Assembly (NCBI GenBank): GCA_964402955.1
Contig: CAYOEZ010000281.1
Span: forward strand, 1-5,352
Direction of reading: 5' to 3'
DNA from: CAYOEZ01 sp964402955
GTDB taxonomy: Bacteria > Chloroflexota > DTOL01 > DAOUCN01
DNA: 5,352 nt
Numbering within the stretch: position 1 is the stretch's first letter; each line of letters opens with the position of its first letter. Below are positions 1 through 5,352 of this stretch, piece by piece. The translations under genes were made by a program, and so were the position numbers. The notes beneath the pieces were generated by a model that searched no databases, was not told the DNA's origin, and saw nothing but the letters and a program-made list of their open reading frames with translations.

Positions 1-355
1 TGCGCATCGAGTCGGTGACGGGCGTCTTCTTCGCCGCGGCTTTGACGTGCATGTCATCGCGCGCTTTGGCGCTGCCCAGGTGGGTCAGTCCGGTGCCGCT
101 GACGATGCAGTGCGCCAGGTCGGGGTGATCGAGGGGCGGCAGCAGCCGCCCTTCGGCGACAACCGGCTCGTAGTCGATGATCTGCTCGGCGACGTGCATC
201 TGCACCACGGCGGCCAGCCGTAGGTGGTCGCGGTGCGCCACCAGCGCCAGCTCGCGCACCGTGCTGCAATCACGCAGCACCCACAGCTTCAGCCCGTCGC
301 TCTGCACCATGGCGACGCGGCGCTTGTTGTTATCGGTAAACTGTACCAAACGCAT
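1..355 (-). CDS. GguC/AraD1-type fumarylacetoacetate hydrolase superfamily protein (N-terminal part; 3' end outside window)
   Basis: Starts at ATG 355-353 and is read for 118 codons before the left edge. The N-terminus (MRLVQF) and the stretch around residues 75-95, containing LDHPD, AHC and GTGLTHLGSA, followed by RDDMH and then DSMR at 115-118, match my recollection of the GguC (COG3802)/AraD1 branch of the FAH superfamily. Related proteins are associated with sugar-acid catabolism or sugar transport loci, and FAH-fold enzymes use a divalent metal to act on 2-keto acid substrates. The metal-binding and catalytic residues would lie beyond the visible part, so activity cannot be judged. A strong Shine-Dalgarno (AAAAGGAG, 369-362) sits 6 bases before the ATG and fixes the start. 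It lies 34 bases downstream of the methyltransferase gene on the same strand, so the two are probably cotranscribed. The family call is fairly secure; the substrate is unknown. Confidence 0.77.
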   Translation of the reverse strand, partial: MRLVQFTDNNKRRVAMVQSDGLKLWVLRDCSTVRELALVAHRDHLRLAAVVQMHVAEQIIDYEPVVAEGRLLPPLDHPDLAHCIVSGTGLTHLGSAKARDDMHVKAAAKKTPVTDSMR

Positions 356-361
356 TGTGCA

Positions 362-369
362 CTCCTTTT
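362..369 (-). promoter_or_regulatory. Ribosome binding site of the GguC-type gene
   Basis: AAAAGGAG on the minus strand, 6 bases before ATG 355. It lies wholly within the 34-base gap after the methyltransferase stop codon, which supports independent translation initiation on a shared transcript. Confidence 0.75.
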
Positions 370-389
370 GCCGTCAGGGCTGGATGAGG

Positions 390-1223
390 TTATGGTCTTT
401 TCTTGTAATACTCTCGCCACACATCGCGTAACGATTTCACGTCCCGCGTTGGCCCCCACCCGCGCAGCCGGACAATCCCGCTATCGACCGCGTTGGCTGC
501 CCGCGCCAGCAGGGGCGGCTGCCACCTTGCCTGCCTGGCCTGCCACACGGCCCACCATGTCTCTTTGAGATGCCTGACATCGTAGCCCATCTTGCGCAGA
601 TACATGCCTGCGATATAGCCGTCGCCGAGCAGCTTCCACATGCTGGGGTGAATATCGTGGAAGAGCACGGTCGCATTCTCGTTCAGCATGGGCAGGACGC
701 ACAGAAAGTCGTTGACCTCGAAATCGGCGTCATGGCAGGCGTCGACAATCGCAAAATCGATACTATGGCGTGGCAGGTAGCGGCTCAGATCGAGCTTCCA
801 GGTATTCTCGTAGATCTGGGTCACGCGATCGGCGAAGCCGTTCTTGCGATAGACCGAGCCGATATCCTCGCGCGCGAGAGCGAAGGTCATCAGCCGCCCC
901 TGGATTTGCTCGGGCAGGGCGTTGACGGTGTAGACTCGAGCATCAGTGACGGCGCAGATATTGGCCGACGTTGCGCCATAGGCTGTACCCAGCTCCAAGA
1001 CCATGCGCGGCTTGAGCGCCCGTAGCAATGCCAACAAAGGCGCCGCATCATCATGGTCGCGCGGGCTGATGTATGGGGGCAGAAACAAGTGCTCTGTGAT
1101 TGTTGGCGCAAGCGGCGTCGCGCCGGGCGCAAGTTCGGCCAGGCTCACCTCGGGCAGCCGGCACGTGCGCCAGAAGACAGACCAGCGCGTCCTGCGATAG
1201 GCAACCTTGATCGGGTTTGTCAC
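390..1223 (-). CDS. Class I SAM-dependent methyltransferase (Methyltransf_24-like)
   Basis: A 277-residue protein if it starts at GTG 1223-1221. The SAM-binding motif I is VLELGTAYGATS at residues 75-86. The next strand reads YTVNALPEQ (about 98-106), followed by an acidic strand IDFAIVDACHDADF (155-168) and VLFHDIHP (186-193), a pattern typical of Methyltransf_24/cephalosporin-hydroxylase-like methyltransferases that modify small molecules or glycans. No signal peptide or membrane segment is evident, so it is probably cytoplasmic. The C-terminus (about 221-277) is rich in Trp and Arg and ends in YYKKRP. An in-frame extension 18 codons upstream exists, but GTG 1223 is preferred because a GAGGGGG Shine-Dalgarno lies 4 bases before it and the promoter-like box falls inside the extension. 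It is the first gene of a probable pair with the GguC-type gene. The methyl acceptor cannot be deduced. Confidence 0.85.
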   Translation of the reverse strand: MTNPIKVAYRRTRWSVFWRTCRLPEVSLAELAPGATPLAPTITEHLFLPPYISPRDHDDAAPLLALLRALKPRMVLELGTAYGATSANICAVTDARVYTVNALPEQIQGRLMTFALAREDIGSVYRKNGFADRVTQIYENTWKLDLSRYLPRHSIDFAIVDACHDADFEVNDFLCVLPMLNENATVLFHDIHPSMWKLLGDGYIAGMYLRKMGYDVRHLKETWWAVWQARQARWQPPLLARAANAVDSGIVRLRGWGPTRDVKSLRDVWREYYKKRP

Positions 1224-1227
1224 ATGT

Positions 1228-1234
1228 CCCCCTC
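1228..1234 (-). promoter_or_regulatory. Ribosome binding site deciding the GTG start of the methyltransferase
   Basis: GAGGGGG on the minus strand, 4 bases before GTG 1223. The bases between also contain an out-of-frame ATG immediately followed by TGA (1225-1220), which is probably a coincidence. Confidence 0.6.
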
Positions 1235-1245
1235 GCTCCACTATA

Positions 1246-1251
1246 AGTATA
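1246..1251 (-). promoter_or_regulatory. Putative -10 box upstream of the methyltransferase gene
   Basis: TATACT on the minus strand within an AT-rich island (1241-1260) that stands out in otherwise GC-rich DNA. It would give a short leader of roughly 15-20 bases before the GTG start. A convincing -35 hexamer at 16-18 bases is not visible: a TTGCGG lies only 13 bases upstream and a TTGTGC lies 20 bases upstream. The call therefore rests on the -10 match, the base composition and the position. Confidence 0.4.
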
Positions 1252-1315
1252 GCACAAAATGCTCCCGCAACGCACAACCACGCGTCTGTTCAAGAGAAGT
1301 TCCGGCGTAAGGTAG

Positions 1316-1335
1316 GTCAGGCATCCTTGCCTGAC
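1316..1335. repeat. Perfect hairpin after the RDD gene; possible terminator or REP-like element
   Basis: GTCAGGCA and TGCCTGAC form a perfect 8-bp stem around the tetraloop TCCT. It begins 9 bases past the stop codon of the RDD gene (minus strand) and lies upstream of the methyltransferase promoter region. No T-run follows the stem on the minus strand (the next bases are CTACCTTACG), so it is not a classical intrinsic terminator. A role in 3'-end stabilisation or membership of a dispersed palindromic repeat family is possible but is inference. Confidence 0.55.
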
Positions 1336-1344
1336 GTCTCGAGC

Positions 1345-2130
1345 TTAGCGCCGCGTCCGGCTCTCCAACGCCGCACGGACGCGCTCCAGGAACGCCTCGG
1401 CTGGCTCGTCGCCGCGCTGCACGGCCAGCTTGAGCGCAATGCGATCGGCGATCTGCTCAGCCAGCCGCTGCGCCGCTGCCGGCGCCAGCCTGGCTCGGCG
1501 CGCCAGATATTCACTGATCAGATAGCTATCGTCATAGCTGAGGCGGCCCAGATTCTCGATGGCGTCAGCAGCCGCGCCCTCAACGGTCCGGGCAGGGGAA
1601 GCGGACGCGAGCCACTCGTCCACGGCCACATCCTTGCGCTCCTTGATGCAGATCGTACCCGCAGCCAGGTCGCCGATACGGCGGCTCTTGCGATCGAGCA
1701 GCATGACCGTGACGCCTATGATATAATAGAGAGGGAGCGAATCGACCATGCGCAGCACATTGCGGATAATCGCTGCCCCCGGCGTGAGCGGCCCGCCGTC
1801 ATCGCTCACCACACGGATGCCCACCAGGCGCTTGCCGGGCGTCTGCCCGCTCCAGATGATCTCGAAGAAGAGCGGATAGCCGACCGTGCTCGCGGCGTAG
1901 AACAGAAACACGACAGCCAGGAACAGGACGGCGATGGCGCTGTCCCCGCCGAGCAACGGGGCAAGTGGAGTGATCCGGTTGAGCACCAGGGCAGCGAGAA
2001 CAAGGCCAAGCTCAACTGCCACCACGAGAAGTGTATCGAGCAGCGCCGCCGCGAAGCGCGAGCCGACGCCGGCCAGCTCATAGCTGATGGGAATGTTTTC
2101 TGGTGTTGTGATGATGTAATGATCGTCCAT
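1345..2130 (-). CDS. RDD family integral membrane protein
   Basis: A 261-residue protein. The RDD domain occupies roughly residues 15-165: GSRFAAALLDTLL (23-35) carries the Arg (R25) and Asp (D32) for which the family is partly named. Hydrophobic segments lie at about 28-50 and 64-90, followed by the signature GQTPGKRLVGIRVV (95-108), then RNVLRMVD (123-130), a third hydrophobic stretch at about 131-145, and RRIGDLAAGTICIKER (150-165). Residues 170-261 are a hydrophilic, Ala/Arg-rich, helical cytoplasmic extension (around ISEYLARRARL, 205-215), a tail I recall from RDD proteins located beside SpoIIM and MoxR genes. The start is ATG 2130, with GAGGA (2144-2140) 9 bases upstream. It is divergent from the spoIIM-like gene. 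RDD proteins have been linked to transport, but their function here is not established; a partnership with the SpoIIM-like protein is inferred from context. Confidence 0.9.
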   Translation of the reverse strand: MDDHYIITTPENIPISYELAGVGSRFAAALLDTLLVVAVELGLVLAALVLNRITPLAPLLGGDSAIAVLFLAVVFLFYAASTVGYPLFFEIIWSGQTPGKRLVGIRVVSDDGGPLTPGAAIIRNVLRMVDSLPLYYIIGVTVMLLDRKSRRIGDLAAGTICIKERKDVAVDEWLASASPARTVEGAAADAIENLGRLSYDDSYLISEYLARRARLAPAAAQRLAEQIADRIALKLAVQRGDEPAEAFLERVRAALESRTRR

Positions 2131-2248
2131 CGTCCGTCATCCTCGGCGGCAGCGCCAGGTGGGAAGCCATGTGTGACAAAGCCGAATCCCTTGGGGCTCA
2201 CCGCATCTGTGGCGTGTCAGTCACGTTTTCCATTACAGAACATTCCAC

Positions 2249-2260
2249 CCTCCCGGGAGG
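2249..2260. promoter_or_regulatory. 12-bp perfect palindrome containing the Shine-Dalgarno of the spoIIM-like gene
   Basis: CCTCCCGGGAGG is a perfect 12-bp palindrome. Its right half, GGGAGG (2255-2260), is the Shine-Dalgarno sequence 5 bases before GTG 2266 and decides that start. The left half, CCTCCC, is complementary to it, so the ribosome binding site could be partly sequestered in a 4-bp hairpin with a CCGG loop, or the DNA could serve as an operator. The ribosome-binding role is well supported; regulation is inference. No convincing -35/-10 pair was found in the 2131-2265 divergent region in either direction. Confidence 0.6.
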
Positions 2261-2265
2261 CGCCA

Positions 2266-3219
2266 GTGGTCGAGCAGTTCGTGTCGCCGCGCAAAGGCGA
2301 ATGGCAGCGCCTGGAGCATCTGGTCGCGCTGGCCCGCAGCAAGCGGGTGGCGGCGCTATCAGCGGATGAGATCATGGAGATGGGCTATCTCTACCGGCGG
2401 GCGGTCGCCGACCTTGCCATTGCCCGGCGCGATCTGCCCCATGACCGCGTGTGCCTCTACCTCAACCAGCTTGTCGCGCGCGCCCACGGCGTCGTCTACC
2501 GCTCCGAGACAGGCGACTGGCGGCGCATCGTCGACTTTTTCCGGCGCGGCTTCCCGGCGCTGTTCCGCGCTGCCTTGCCCTTCACTGCCGCCGCATGTGT
2601 CATCTTCATGCTGGCGGCGCTGGCGGCGTTCCTGGCTGTGCGGCTTGTTCCCGCCAGCATCCCCTATCTGGTTCCGGCGGAGATCCTGTCGACGGTCAAG
2701 CAGCAGCGCATGTGGACAGAGGAGACCATGCTGCCGTCCTCGTTGATGGCCAGCGTGATCATGGCCAACAATATCCAGGTGGCGTTGCTCGCCTTTGCCG
2801 GCGGCGCGCTCTTTGGCCTGCTCACCTTCTACATCATGGTCACGAATGGGTTGTCAATTGGCGCCATCGGCGGCATCTGCGCTGCGTACGGGTTGAGCCT
2901 GCGTCTCTGGTCATTCGTCGCGCCGCATGGCGTCATCGAACTGACGGTCATCTTCATCGCCGGAGGGTGCGGGCTGCGCATCGGCGACGCCCTACTGCGC
3001 CCCGGTCTGCACACGCGCATGGACGCGCTGCGCCAGGCCGCACATCAGGTGGTGCGCCTGCTCTTCGGCTGCGTGCCGCTGCTCGTCATCGCGGGCGTGA
3101 TCGAAGGCTTCATCTCCCCGTCGGCCCTGCCGCCTGCCGCCAAGCTTGCCATCGGCGCGCTCAGCGGCGTCCTCCTCTATTCGTACCTGTTCCTCGCCGG
3201 ACGAAAACCCGCCACGTAA
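2266..3219 (+). CDS. SpoIIM/DUF95 (COG1300) family integral membrane protein
   Basis: A 317-residue protein beginning at GTG 2266 (VVEQFVSPRKGEW), chosen because GGGAGG lies 5 bases upstream and family homology begins here. The open frame extends about 1 kb further upstream, but that stretch is the antisense of the RDD gene. Residues 1-95 form a soluble helical N-terminus (WQRLEHL at 13-19, YLYRRAVADLAIAR at 41-54, YLNQLVARAHGVVY at 65-78). Hydrophobic segments follow at about 101-127, 168-192, 195-211, 222-240, 262-282 and 289-311. The family hallmark PHGVIEL (220-226), with the following AGGCGLRIGDALLRPG (232-247), is intact. The name comes from Bacillus SpoIIM, part of the DMP peptidoglycan-remodelling complex in engulfment, but distant homologues are widespread in non-sporulating bacteria, so sporulation should not be inferred. 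It is divergent from the RDD gene and convergent with the DUF58 gene, with which such proteins commonly cluster. Confidence 0.9.
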   Translation: MVEQFVSPRKGEWQRLEHLVALARSKRVAALSADEIMEMGYLYRRAVADLAIARRDLPHDRVCLYLNQLVARAHGVVYRSETGDWRRIVDFFRRGFPALFRAALPFTAAACVIFMLAALAAFLAVRLVPASIPYLVPAEILSTVKQQRMWTEETMLPSSLMASVIMANNIQVALLAFAGGALFGLLTFYIMVTNGLSIGAIGGICAAYGLSLRLWSFVAPHGVIELTVIFIAGGCGLRIGDALLRPGLHTRMDALRQAAHQVVRLLFGCVPLLVIAGVIEGFISPSALPPAAKLAIGALSGVLLYSYLFLAGRKPAT

Positions 3220-3226
3220 ACGCGCC

Positions 3227-3321
3227 TGTGGAGTGCGACGAGAGCCTGCCCCGCTCTATCGGGCAATCCTTTCGTCGCCAAGACGCTCCGCACGCGACGA
3301 AAGGATTCGTCGCACTCCACA
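3227..3321. repeat. 95-bp nested inverted-repeat element between convergent genes (three-way-junction fold)
   Basis: Outer arms 3227-3241 and 3307-3321 are perfect 15-base inverted repeats (TGTGGAGTGCGACGA and its complement). Inside, 3266-3278 and 3294-3306 are perfect 13-base inverted repeats (ATCCTTTCGTCGC and its complement) around a 15-base loop. A smaller hairpin, TGCCC (3247-3251) with GGGCA (3261-3265), completes a cruciform or three-way junction in which the two internal helices and the outer stem abut at 3265/3266 and 3306/3307. The 7-base unit GCGACGA occurs four times in alternating orientation (3235, 3272, 3294, 3307), so alternative tandem hairpins are also possible. The element stops 7 bases from each flanking stop codon. 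It has no T-tract and no visible target-site duplication. It could be a bidirectional terminator, a REP/BIME-like element or a small MITE-like insertion. Confidence 0.85.
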
Positions 3322-3328
3322 AACACAC

Positions 3329-4639
3329 TCATAACCTCGTGCGTGTCTTCAGTTCCAGGTAGGTGTTGATCACGGACGGCGTCAGGTTCTCGGCGGGCAG
3401 GTCTAGCGCAATGGCCCCCCGCCGCCGTAATGTCCCCAGCGCTCGCCGCCGCTCCGCCAGTACATCCTCGGCCACAGCCCGCTCATAGACAGAGCGCGAG
3501 TCCGCCGGCGCAGCGCCGGCCAGGCGCGTGATTCCGGGGTCGGCGATTGTCACACAGAGCACAAGATGGTGCGGCAACAACGCGGCGATGTGGCTGACCA
3601 GCAAGTGCGACGTCTCGATGTCAATCAAGTCGGTGAACAGCACAATCAGCGCACGCTTGTGGCTGTGCAAAGCCAGGTAGCGGAAGGCCAGGCTGTAGTC
3701 GGGCTCAGTGTATTGCGCCTGCAAGCGGTAGAGTTGCTCGGTCATTGCCAGGAACTGACGCCGTCCGCTGCGCGGCGGCAGGTAGGCGCTGATCTGGTCG
3801 GCGAAGGCCAGCAAACCCACACGATCGCCCATTTTCGCCGCAACGTAGGCCAGCATGAGCGCAGTGTTCACCGCATAGTCCACCTTGGCCAGCGGACCGA
3901 TTGGCGCCGCCATCAGGCGGCCTGCATCGAGCATAATAATGATATTCTGGCTGCGCTCAGTCTCGTACTCGACGCTGACCGGATGGCCGCGCCGGGCGGT
4001 GGCCTTCCAGTTGATACGCCGGTAATCGTCATCGGGCTGGTAGTCGCGCAGGCGCTCGAACTCCGTGCCGCGGCCAAGGATGCGGGCATTGCGCAGGCCG
4101 ATTTCTGCCAGAAGTCCGCGCTGCGCCAGCATATCGTAGCGGCGCACATCGAGCAGGTTGGGGTAGACCTTCACCGGCGCGGCGGCGGCATAGCGCATCT
4201 GGCGCACGATCAGGCCCAGCCGGCCGCGGCAGCGCAGGTTCAGGTCGCCGAAGCGGTAGTCGCCGCGGCGCAGCGGCTTGACGTGGTAGGTGAGAACAAG
4301 CTCACTGTGCGGCGCGGCCACGCCGGACACCTGCCAGAGGTCGGTCTGGAAGCCAATCGGAAACTCATCACGCAGCGCCAAGGTCGCCGTCTGCCCGCTG
4401 CGATTGTAGACGTGCAGGCGGATGGCGTTGCCGGCGGCGAGCGAGAGCTTGCTGTTGCACTGCCTGGTGACGTCAAAATCGCGCCGCCGCGGGCTGAGCG
4501 CGACATCGGCCACAAACACACCAACCAGTACAACGACGTAGAGCACGGCAAAGCCCAGCGCCGGCGGCCACAGCACCGACGCCGCCAGCGGAGCTGCTCC
4601 CGCCAGGAGCGCGATCAGCGCACGCTGAGTGATCTGCAC
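3329..4639 (-). CDS. DUF58 domain-containing protein (membrane-anchored, vWA-like)
   Basis: A 436-residue protein. Two closely spaced hydrophobic segments (about 5-23 and 28-47) anchor it in the membrane, followed by a beta-rich region (about 52-160). The DUF58 signature lies at about 191-243: GTEFERLRDYQPDDDYRRIN, then WKATARRG and YETER, ending in IIIMLDAGRLM (233-243), the first strand and metal-site-like loop of a von Willebrand-A-like fold. GDRVGLLAFAD (271-281) and LIVLFTDLID (331-340) are the later strands of that fold. It begins with GTG 4639; GAGG (4649-4646), overlapping the moxR stop region, is its ribosome binding site. Only 3 bases separate it from moxR, so the two are cotranscribed and probably translationally coupled. 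DUF58 proteins are typically encoded beside MoxR ATPases and are thought to be their partners or clients. The exact function is unknown; a role in the cell envelope is inferred. Confidence 0.93.
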   Translation of the reverse strand: MQITQRALIALLAGAAPLAASVLWPPALGFAVLYVVVLVGVFVADVALSPRRRDFDVTRQCNSKLSLAAGNAIRLHVYNRSGQTATLALRDEFPIGFQTDLWQVSGVAAPHSELVLTYHVKPLRRGDYRFGDLNLRCRGRLGLIVRQMRYAAAAPVKVYPNLLDVRRYDMLAQRGLLAEIGLRNARILGRGTEFERLRDYQPDDDYRRINWKATARRGHPVSVEYETERSQNIIIMLDAGRLMAAPIGPLAKVDYAVNTALMLAYVAAKMGDRVGLLAFADQISAYLPPRSGRRQFLAMTEQLYRLQAQYTEPDYSLAFRYLALHSHKRALIVLFTDLIDIETSHLLVSHIAALLPHHLVLCVTIADPGITRLAGAAPADSRSVYERAVAEDVLAERRRALGTLRRRGAIALDLPAENLTPSVINTYLELKTRTRL

Positions 4640-4642
4640 AAT

Positions 4643-5352
4643 CTACCTCGGCACGGCCACAGCGGCCAACAAGCGCGATACCACCGCGTCGGCATCGAGA
4701 CCCTCGATCTCCGCCTCCGGCCGCAGAATCAGGCGATGGCGGTAGACGGCAGGGGCAAGGTACTTCACATCGTCGGGGATGACGAACGTCCGTCCGCGCA
4801 GAGCGGCCAGCGCCTTGCTCCCCAGCAGCAGGGCGATCGAGGCCCGCGCCGATGCTCCCAGAATGAGGTCCGGCGAGCGCCGCGACTGCTGCGCGATGCT
4901 GGTGATGTAGGTCACGATGCCGTCGTCAACCTGGATGGCGGCTATCTCACGCGCACAGTCTACCATAGACGCCTCGGCCAAGACAGGCTGCAAGCCCATG
5001 GCGTCCAGACGGCGGGCGTCGAAGCCGTGGTGGTAGCGCCGCAACACCTCGTTCTCCACCTCTTGTGGGGCGTGGCCGAGCAGCACCTTGAAGAAGAAGC
5101 GATCGAGCTGCGCTTCCGGCAGCGGGTAGGTTCCTTCGTACTCGATGGGGTTCTGCGTGGCAATGACCATATAGACCGGCGGCAGGGGATAACGCGTACC
5201 GTCGATCGTCACCTGACGCTCCTCCATCGCCTCCAGCAACGCCGATTGCGTCTTGGCCGGAGCGCGATTGATCTCATCGCCCAGGAGAACGTTGGTGAAG
5301 ATCGGCCCCTTGCGCAGATGGAACGTTGCGCTGGCCCTGTCGTAGCCATTGG
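4643..5352 (-). CDS. MoxR family AAA+ ATPase (C-terminal part; 5' end outside window)
   Basis: The open frame runs through the right edge: 235 residues are visible, so Walker A and the true start lie outside. Residue numbers here count from the first complete codon (5350). Walker B is VLLGDEINRAP (21-31), followed by TQSALLEAMEERQV (34-47). Sensor 1 is MVIATQNP (61-68), and YPLPEAQLDRFFFK (75-88) is the MoxR hallmark that contains the arginine-finger region. The C-terminal lid domain contains GASARASIALL (165-175) as the sensor-2 segment and FVIPDDVKYLAPAVYRHRL (189-207). MoxR ATPases (AAA_3 type) act as chaperone-like remodelling factors, often for vWA-domain proteins. The DUF58 gene directly downstream, 3 bases away, is the likely partner. 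It ends in TAG at 4645-4643. All family motifs in the visible part are intact. Confidence 0.95.
   Translation of the reverse strand, partial: NGYDRASATFHLRKGPIFTNVLLGDEINRAPAKTQSALLEAMEERQVTIDGTRYPLPPVYMVIATQNPIEYEGTYPLPEAQLDRFFFKVLLGHAPQEVENEVLRRYHHGFDARRLDAMGLQPVLAEASMVDCAREIAAIQVDDGIVTYITSIAQQSRRSPDLILGASARASIALLLGSKALAALRGRTFVIPDDVKYLAPAVYRHRLILRPEAEIEGLDADAVVSRLLAAVAVPR

Noticed and set aside
570..1025. 151-residue plus-strand open frame inside the methyltransferase gene
   Set aside because: It is the antisense of a gene with clear SAM-binding motifs and has no recognisable domain of its own.
1224..1277. 18-residue N-terminal extension of the methyltransferase
   Set aside because: It would place the TATACT box and the GAGGGGG ribosome binding site inside the coding region; the GTG start at 1223 explains both.
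1207..2265. Long plus-strand open frame that would extend the SpoIIM-like protein by more than 350 residues at its N-terminus
   Set aside because: It runs antisense to the RDD gene and past its start. The predicted extension is Arg/His/Gln-rich with no family resemblance, while GTG 2266 has a good Shine-Dalgarno and coincides with the start of family homology.
3120..3219. Evidence of sporulation from the SpoIIM name
   Set aside because: SpoIIM/DUF95 homologues are widespread in non-sporulating bacteria, and no other sporulation gene is present in the window.
3227..3321. Insertion sequence with 15-bp terminal inverted repeats
   Set aside because: There is no transposase in 95 bases and no direct repeat of the flanks (ends read CGCGCC on the left and AACACA on the right). 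A MITE origin remains only a possibility.
2451..3362. 303-residue plus-strand open frame overlapping the SpoIIM-like gene
   Set aside because: Its translation is His/Arg/Ala-rich low-complexity protein typical of a shifted frame in GC-rich DNA, and the SpoIIM motifs lie in the other frame.
3911..3943. DAGRLM in place of the canonical DxSxS metal-site motif in the DUF58 protein, considered as a broken site
   Set aside because: From family knowledge, DUF58 proteins commonly have D-x-G/S-R-x-M at this point, so this is a family variant rather than a lesion.

Overview
This is a GC-rich bacterial segment holding six protein-coding genes, two of them cut by the window edges. Three features suggest a high-GC bacterium from a group such as Chloroflexota or Actinomycetota: the base composition, the use of GTG as a start codon in at least three genes, and the pairing of an RDD/SpoIIM-type membrane gene pair with a MoxR/DUF58 pair. 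I lean towards Chloroflexota, but this is inference; there is no rRNA or marker gene to settle it. No mobile element, tRNA, rRNA or CRISPR array is visible.

Left part (1-1223, minus strand): a class I SAM-dependent methyltransferase is followed 34 bases later by the start of a fumarylacetoacetate-hydrolase-superfamily protein of the GguC/AraD1 type, truncated by the left edge. Each has a clear Shine-Dalgarno sequence, and they probably form one transcript from a promoter near 1246-1251. 

Middle (1316-3219): a perfect short hairpin lies just after the stop codon of an RDD-family membrane protein gene (minus strand). This gene is divergent from a SpoIIM/DUF95-family membrane protein gene (plus strand). 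The 135-base region between them contains a perfect 12-bp palindrome that includes the Shine-Dalgarno sequence of the spoIIM-like gene.

Right part (3227-5352): a 95-base nested inverted-repeat element fills almost all of the gap between the convergent spoIIM-like and DUF58 genes, leaving exactly 7 bases on each side. Beyond it, a MoxR AAA+ ATPase gene (5' end outside the window) and a DUF58 gene are separated by 3 bases on the minus strand.

From established gene-neighbourhood knowledge, RDD, SpoIIM/DUF95, MoxR and DUF58 genes often occur together in bacteria. A membrane-anchored DUF58 protein with a von Willebrand-A-like fold and a MoxR chaperone-like ATPase are thought to act together on a substrate or complex, with RDD and SpoIIM proteins as membrane partners. 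Here the module is split into divergent and convergent units. Its cellular role is not established; the structured intergenic element is the most unusual thing in the window.
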